Made by a program: the position numbers and the translations under genes
The notes under the pieces: generated by a model
Told to the model about the DNA's origin: nothing
Seen by the model: the letters and a program-made list of their open reading frames with translations, nothing else
The model's database searches: none
Part shown: positions 60,094 through 64,000 of the stretch, piece after piece
Numbering within the stretch: position 1 is the stretch's first letter
How the letters are laid out: every line of letters starts with the position of its first letter
Source of the DNA: Opisthorchis felineus
Lineage: Eukaryota > Platyhelminthes > Trematoda > Opisthorchiida > Opisthorchiidae
Assembly: GCA_004794785.1 (NCBI GenBank)
Contig: SJOL01008547.1
Coordinates: 142,297-206,296 of the forward strand
Direction: 5' to 3'
Length of the DNA stretch: 64,000 bases

Positions 60094-62189
60094 GAACTTG
60101 AAGAGCAGTACTAAAAACTGCATAAAATATAACGATTAACTCACTTTTCAAATTTTCTTTCTCCTGCTCTGAAATGGTTGCTGCCGAAAACATGTACATG
60201 ACAGATTATTTAGTCACCGTCGAATTCTTTGTGAGCTATATGCAACGCATAATACCGGAAGCAATACCTGACTCAGTCTACAAAACTGTGGAAGCTAAAA
60301 AATATCGAATCGCACAGTAAAACTCCCTTCGTAATTTGAAGTATCCGAATTTATTTGCCTTGAGTATCTGGACTATTCCAAAACAGACAACAACTCTGTC
60401 ACCCTGAAAACTGGAGGTGCATTCTGAAATAACTAGTGGAAACCGACTCTTGTCTATTCTTTTATGAACAACTTCGGATACAGGAAATTTCGAATCTTTT
60501 ACGGTAAATCTTATAGTTCAAAACGATTCACTATTCCACAGAATGTGACACACTAAGACATAATTTGGTCCGTGATTAAATTTGTCATGCAGCCTTTCGG
60601 TGTGTCACATTTGTTTTCCAAACGTCGGCCTTCATTGTGCATATTTCCCATGCGAGTTCGGTAATCTATCATCAAACAGTCGGTGCACCGCATACATATT
60701 ACCACACGACTTCTTGCATGCCCAGTGGGCGGAATTAGCTTGGATACAGTCTCGGGAAGATAACTTCCACGCCAGTTGAGCACCCAAGTTGCATACCTAG
60801 ATCGCGCTGGAATACGCATTGAAAGTATCCATCACTCTTTCTTTTGGTAAACTGAAGATTTCGAGTACCATATTACTTTCCTTCATTTCGATAGAAGGCC
60901 AAATCCAAGTGGCCATGTCAGCCAACTTACTCACCACGCCAACCGCATTTTTTGGCCGTTTATGTTATTTTGGGGTTAAGACAACGATAGTTTTCTCGGT
61001 GAAAGACAAACTTGTCAAAGTATGTTGCTTGACTGCGGCCACTCCGCTAAAGTCAGCCTCAACCGACTCGCGGCGATTTGCAGGTATGCCTGAGAAAACC
61101 ATCAAGTGCTCATAAACTGCAAAAAACAAGATGTGGTATGTTTCATCAACAAGGTGGATAGCTTATCGTTGTTAGCATAATCCGCACAGCTGGGCAAATG
61201 TAACTTGTCGTTTGGCGTTCAGCTGCAACATCCTTCCGGTGCCCAGCTGCCGCACTACCCGAAGGATGCATGAGAGCTACGATACTGTCGGGTTCCCAAG
61301 TCTAGACAGAGGGAGTCGGAATGCATAGGTTGGGTTTGAACAACGGGCAATCTGGTCAGCAGATTCGAGCTCTAACTGCTGCGACGTCTTGCCAAAGCAG
61401 ACTTAGTACTTCAGGAATCGAACCCATAATTTATTTGAATTCACCACCACATAAGATCGAAACAGGTGAACAACCCAGTATTATTTATCTTATCTATGGG
61501 TAACAAGATTTATGTTAAAGGACGCAAGATCACATTAACACCCACTCAATGGCACCTCATATTTCCAAAGCAGTATTGTAACAGAACGTTTCATGCTTGA
61601 TGTACCTGTGATATTTAACTTGAATCCCACGTAAACGCGCCATGATTATCCAAAATATTTACATAATCTTTTTCCAATTTTCGTCTACAAAACCATCAAG
61701 TTTGAACTGTTGTTACTGGCAAAGTCAAAGGTGTGAAATGTTCTGCACTCGTTATTTAGCCCAACGTACGATCTACCGGTCTGTCAATCTGTTTGACCAA
61801 TACACTTATTTTGTTCAGCTTTCGTAGGCGTAAGCCTGACTTAAACGAAGCACCAGCGGCTAATTCGCACCGGTTTAGTGTGGTTCGTGGACAAGCAAAT
61901 TGGTGAATCCGGCTGAGCCATACTGTAGTTTTAACCCTACTTTTACGGATAGGATTGTATTCCGCTGCGCAGCAGAGGACCAAAAACAACACAGCAAAAG
62001 CCAACCGGGATTTAGGCTCCAAATGTGTCCTTCGAAACAATTATTAGCCAAACTCCGTTTGATGAGCCAGGTGCCTGGTAAAAGCACAATGTGATTCTGC
62101 GGAAAAATTGGCAGGCCAATAAGATATGGTATGCAAAAGTGGGATAAAAATCTAAGTTAAGATTTTGTGGCAGTAGACAGGGGTACTAA

Positions 62190-62190
<1 letters not shown>
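60094..62190. other. LINE 3' flank and gene-poor stretch
   Basis: The LINE 3' untranslated end probably lies within about 60094-60180, but I see no clear tail repeat. Further on are open frames without domains (60819-61115 plus, 60553-60819 minus). A tRNA-T-arm-like aggaatcgaaccc at 61414-61426 lacks a paired A box. Confidence 0.4.

Positions 62191-62276
<86 letters not shown>
62191..62276. repeat. (AT)n microsatellite, about 80 bp
   Basis: Alternating TA runs almost without interruption from about 62195 to 62272, bounded by tatgta on both sides. The apparent open frame of alternating Tyr and Ile through it is an artefact of the repeat. Length is likely polymorphic and prone to sequencing or assembly error. 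Confidence 0.97.
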
Positions 62277-62277
<1 letters not shown>

Positions 62278-63254
62278 AAATGGGCAGTTGTGTAGTCTAC
62301 AACTTCAGGCTTTGTATGAGCAAAATGTGTCGTCAAAAAATCAGATTGCTTTGGTCGCGAGAAAGAAAGATCTGATTGTCAAAACAAGAATATTGAGGTT
62401 TCTAATGAATGTGGCGTGTTTTTGCTGCACTTGGCACTATAGGCCGACTACATCTTGTGTTGTGGTTGTGTGCTACAACCTGTAAGCTGCACGGCTAAAT
62501 GACAAGTAAAGGTCCCTCGGGATGCGGCCGCTTACGTCACATACCTCAGAATAGCTCAGTCAATCCTAACAAATTCAGGTCGAGTTAGATACAAAAATCA
62601 ACCCATGGCTCATATGCGGCCATAGTTCAAAAGTATACTTCTGAGGTATGCAACATTTTGGATTAAAACAATTTGAAAGCTGAAAATTTACGTCATATGT
62701 ACAGACCTGTGCTTCAACCAGGACATAGCAACTCCAGAGAAACAACGGAAAATGTTATGGGTTTAATAGTGTTGCATTCAAGCAAAAGTGAATGAAAATA
62801 TTTAAAGATAAATTCACCAAAATAAAGCATATGCAAGAGGGGCGAGCCAATGCAAATTCAAGCCAGGTGCATGCATTTTGGCACAACGTACGACCAGTTA
62901 GATTTCGCAGCCTGAAAAATCCCATGCTCTCTAAATTGATGACCACAGGATTTCAGTTTGTGTGCATTCCGCAAAATGGCTTCCTAGCGCCGCCTAGTGT
63001 GTAATCAATAATGCGGTGTGCTGCCCGATCTCGGAGATTTTATTCGGTCCTCCGAATAGACACACAACCACAAATTTCGGAACTCTCTATCCAGGAACCG
63101 AAGAGCCGAGCGCGCTACTGAGATTTGAGCACATTGATAAGTTGATTCCCTTGGAGAGAAAACAGTAAGGGTTCACTGGCCTTGGAAAATGGAACCTTCA
63201 CTGTGAGAAGTCATCACTCGAGAAGCTAGTCAACACATGACCACGTGATGTGGA
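62277..63254. other. Unique stretch, no gene seen
   Basis: Short frames only, none recognised. Confidence 0.45.
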
Positions 63255-63650
63255 TTCCGTGATTGCAGGATGATTGTTTTCACCGGACAAAATCAATACT
63301 TTCCGCATCGTCGACGGAACGGTTTCGTTGACAATTTTCTCCAAAGATCATGTTGAGCCTGGTCTTGTGAAAACAATTTCTGAAACCGCGCTTAGTTGTC
63401 GGGTCCTAGCAGTCAGAATTCAGTGATAGTTCCCACACATGTGGGTGTTTTCGATGGCGTCAACTTGTACAGTTCTTTCCTCCAATGCCAGTATCATGCC
63501 TACTCCTGATTGTTTCGGCCCGTTGCAAAGAGTTCGCCAACGAGATGGTTTGCGGCAAATGAAACCCGCCACACTTTGGTCAGGATACACAGGCCGCCCT
63601 AAATTGAATCACAACGATATCTCAATGTCGTGATGGTGAAATGTCCGAAC
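63255..63650. repeat. Dispersed repeat family B, copy 2
   Basis: This partner of 37565-37990 has the same orientation. Matching blocks include 'ccggacaaaatcaatact' (63282-63299) against 'ccggacaaattcaatgct' (37603-37620) and the gtgggtgttttcgatgg region near 63440 against the ttttggtgttttccttgg region near 37770. Confidence 0.5.
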
Positions 63651-63904
63651 AATTTCGTACTCGATTGTCCTAGACGTGCAAAGTAGAGGTTATTCACCTG
63701 GGGAAACTATTGGCTCCGGCATTTCCATACAGCTCAAACAAACCGACCGAATGTGAGTGGTTCATCTTCACCTGATCCACAGTGAACCCTGAACAAACCT
63801 ACAGCAGACAAATGTCCACCGGAACAGATAACAATAAAATGAGCACAATGGGCCGCCGAACGCATCCGAATTTCTGAAGCACGGCAATTCACCAGTTTCT
63901 TGTT

Positions 63905-64000
63905 CGTTTTTGGGGGTTTCACACATGTGTCACGTAGACAGTTTGCTGTTGGACGAACACGAAATCTCCAGGTTTATATTGTATATACGTCTTAGTGCAC
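63905..64000. repeat. Dispersed repeat family B', copy 2 (cut by the window edge)
   Basis: This aligns with 43317-43410. The copy runs into the end of the window, so its right boundary is unknown. It follows the family B copy by about 250 bp. Confidence 0.5.

Noticed and set aside
61405..61430. tRNA T-arm-like sequence
   Set aside because: There is no A box on either side in the correct orientation.
62192..62485. 97-codon frame beginning with alternating Tyr and Ile
   Set aside because: Its first third is the translated (AT)n microsatellite and the rest has no motif.

Overview
The window looks like gene-poor, repeat-rich nuclear DNA from a flatworm, most likely a digenean trematode (fluke). 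This is an inference. It rests on fluke-type CR1-like and RTE-like LINE remnants, a degenerate BEL/Pao LTR retrotransposon, tRNA-derived SINE-like heads, an (AT)n microsatellite, moderate AT richness and the absence of bacterial operon structure. The longest open frame is 151 codons and it lies inside a LINE pseudogene. I recognise no intact host gene, rRNA, functional tRNA or CRISPR array. Most short open frames look like chance frames or frames inside repeats.

Layout. (1) 255-4518 is a direct tandem duplication of a 2,130-bp unit, about 99.6% identical, joined at a 4-bp microhomology; each copy carries the same tRNA-derived SINE-like head. (2) 4.5-20.4 kb is mostly featureless, with a CR1-like LINE scrap at 8421-8699 (minus) and a weaker LINE-like scrap at 12018-12242 (minus). 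(3) 21709-27078 is a large imperfect palindrome: two nearly identical arms of about 2.0 kb around a 1.3-kb spacer that holds an older dispersed repeat (family A). (4) 27971-31986 is a BEL/Pao element on the minus strand with two LTRs, gag, protease, RNase H and integrase remnants; the reverse transcriptase and the integrase catalytic core are deleted. (5) 32.1-34.2 kb holds a second family A copy, a family C copy and an RTE-like LINE reverse-transcriptase relic. (6) 34-59 kb is sparse, with two SINE-like heads, two weak LINE scraps and dispersed repeats B and B'. (7) 59258-60093 is the 3' part of a CR1-like LINE with stops and a frameshift. (8) 62191-62276 is an (AT)n microsatellite, followed by second copies of families B and B'.

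Nothing here forms a working pathway. The window is best read as an intergenic or long-intron region shaped by old retroelements and by two recent structural events, the tandem duplication and the inverted duplication. The two points most worth checking are the palindrome and the BEL LTR pair, whose central 295 bp are almost identical while both ends have diverged. I found no convincing undescribed biological system. All boundaries were read by eye and are approximate.
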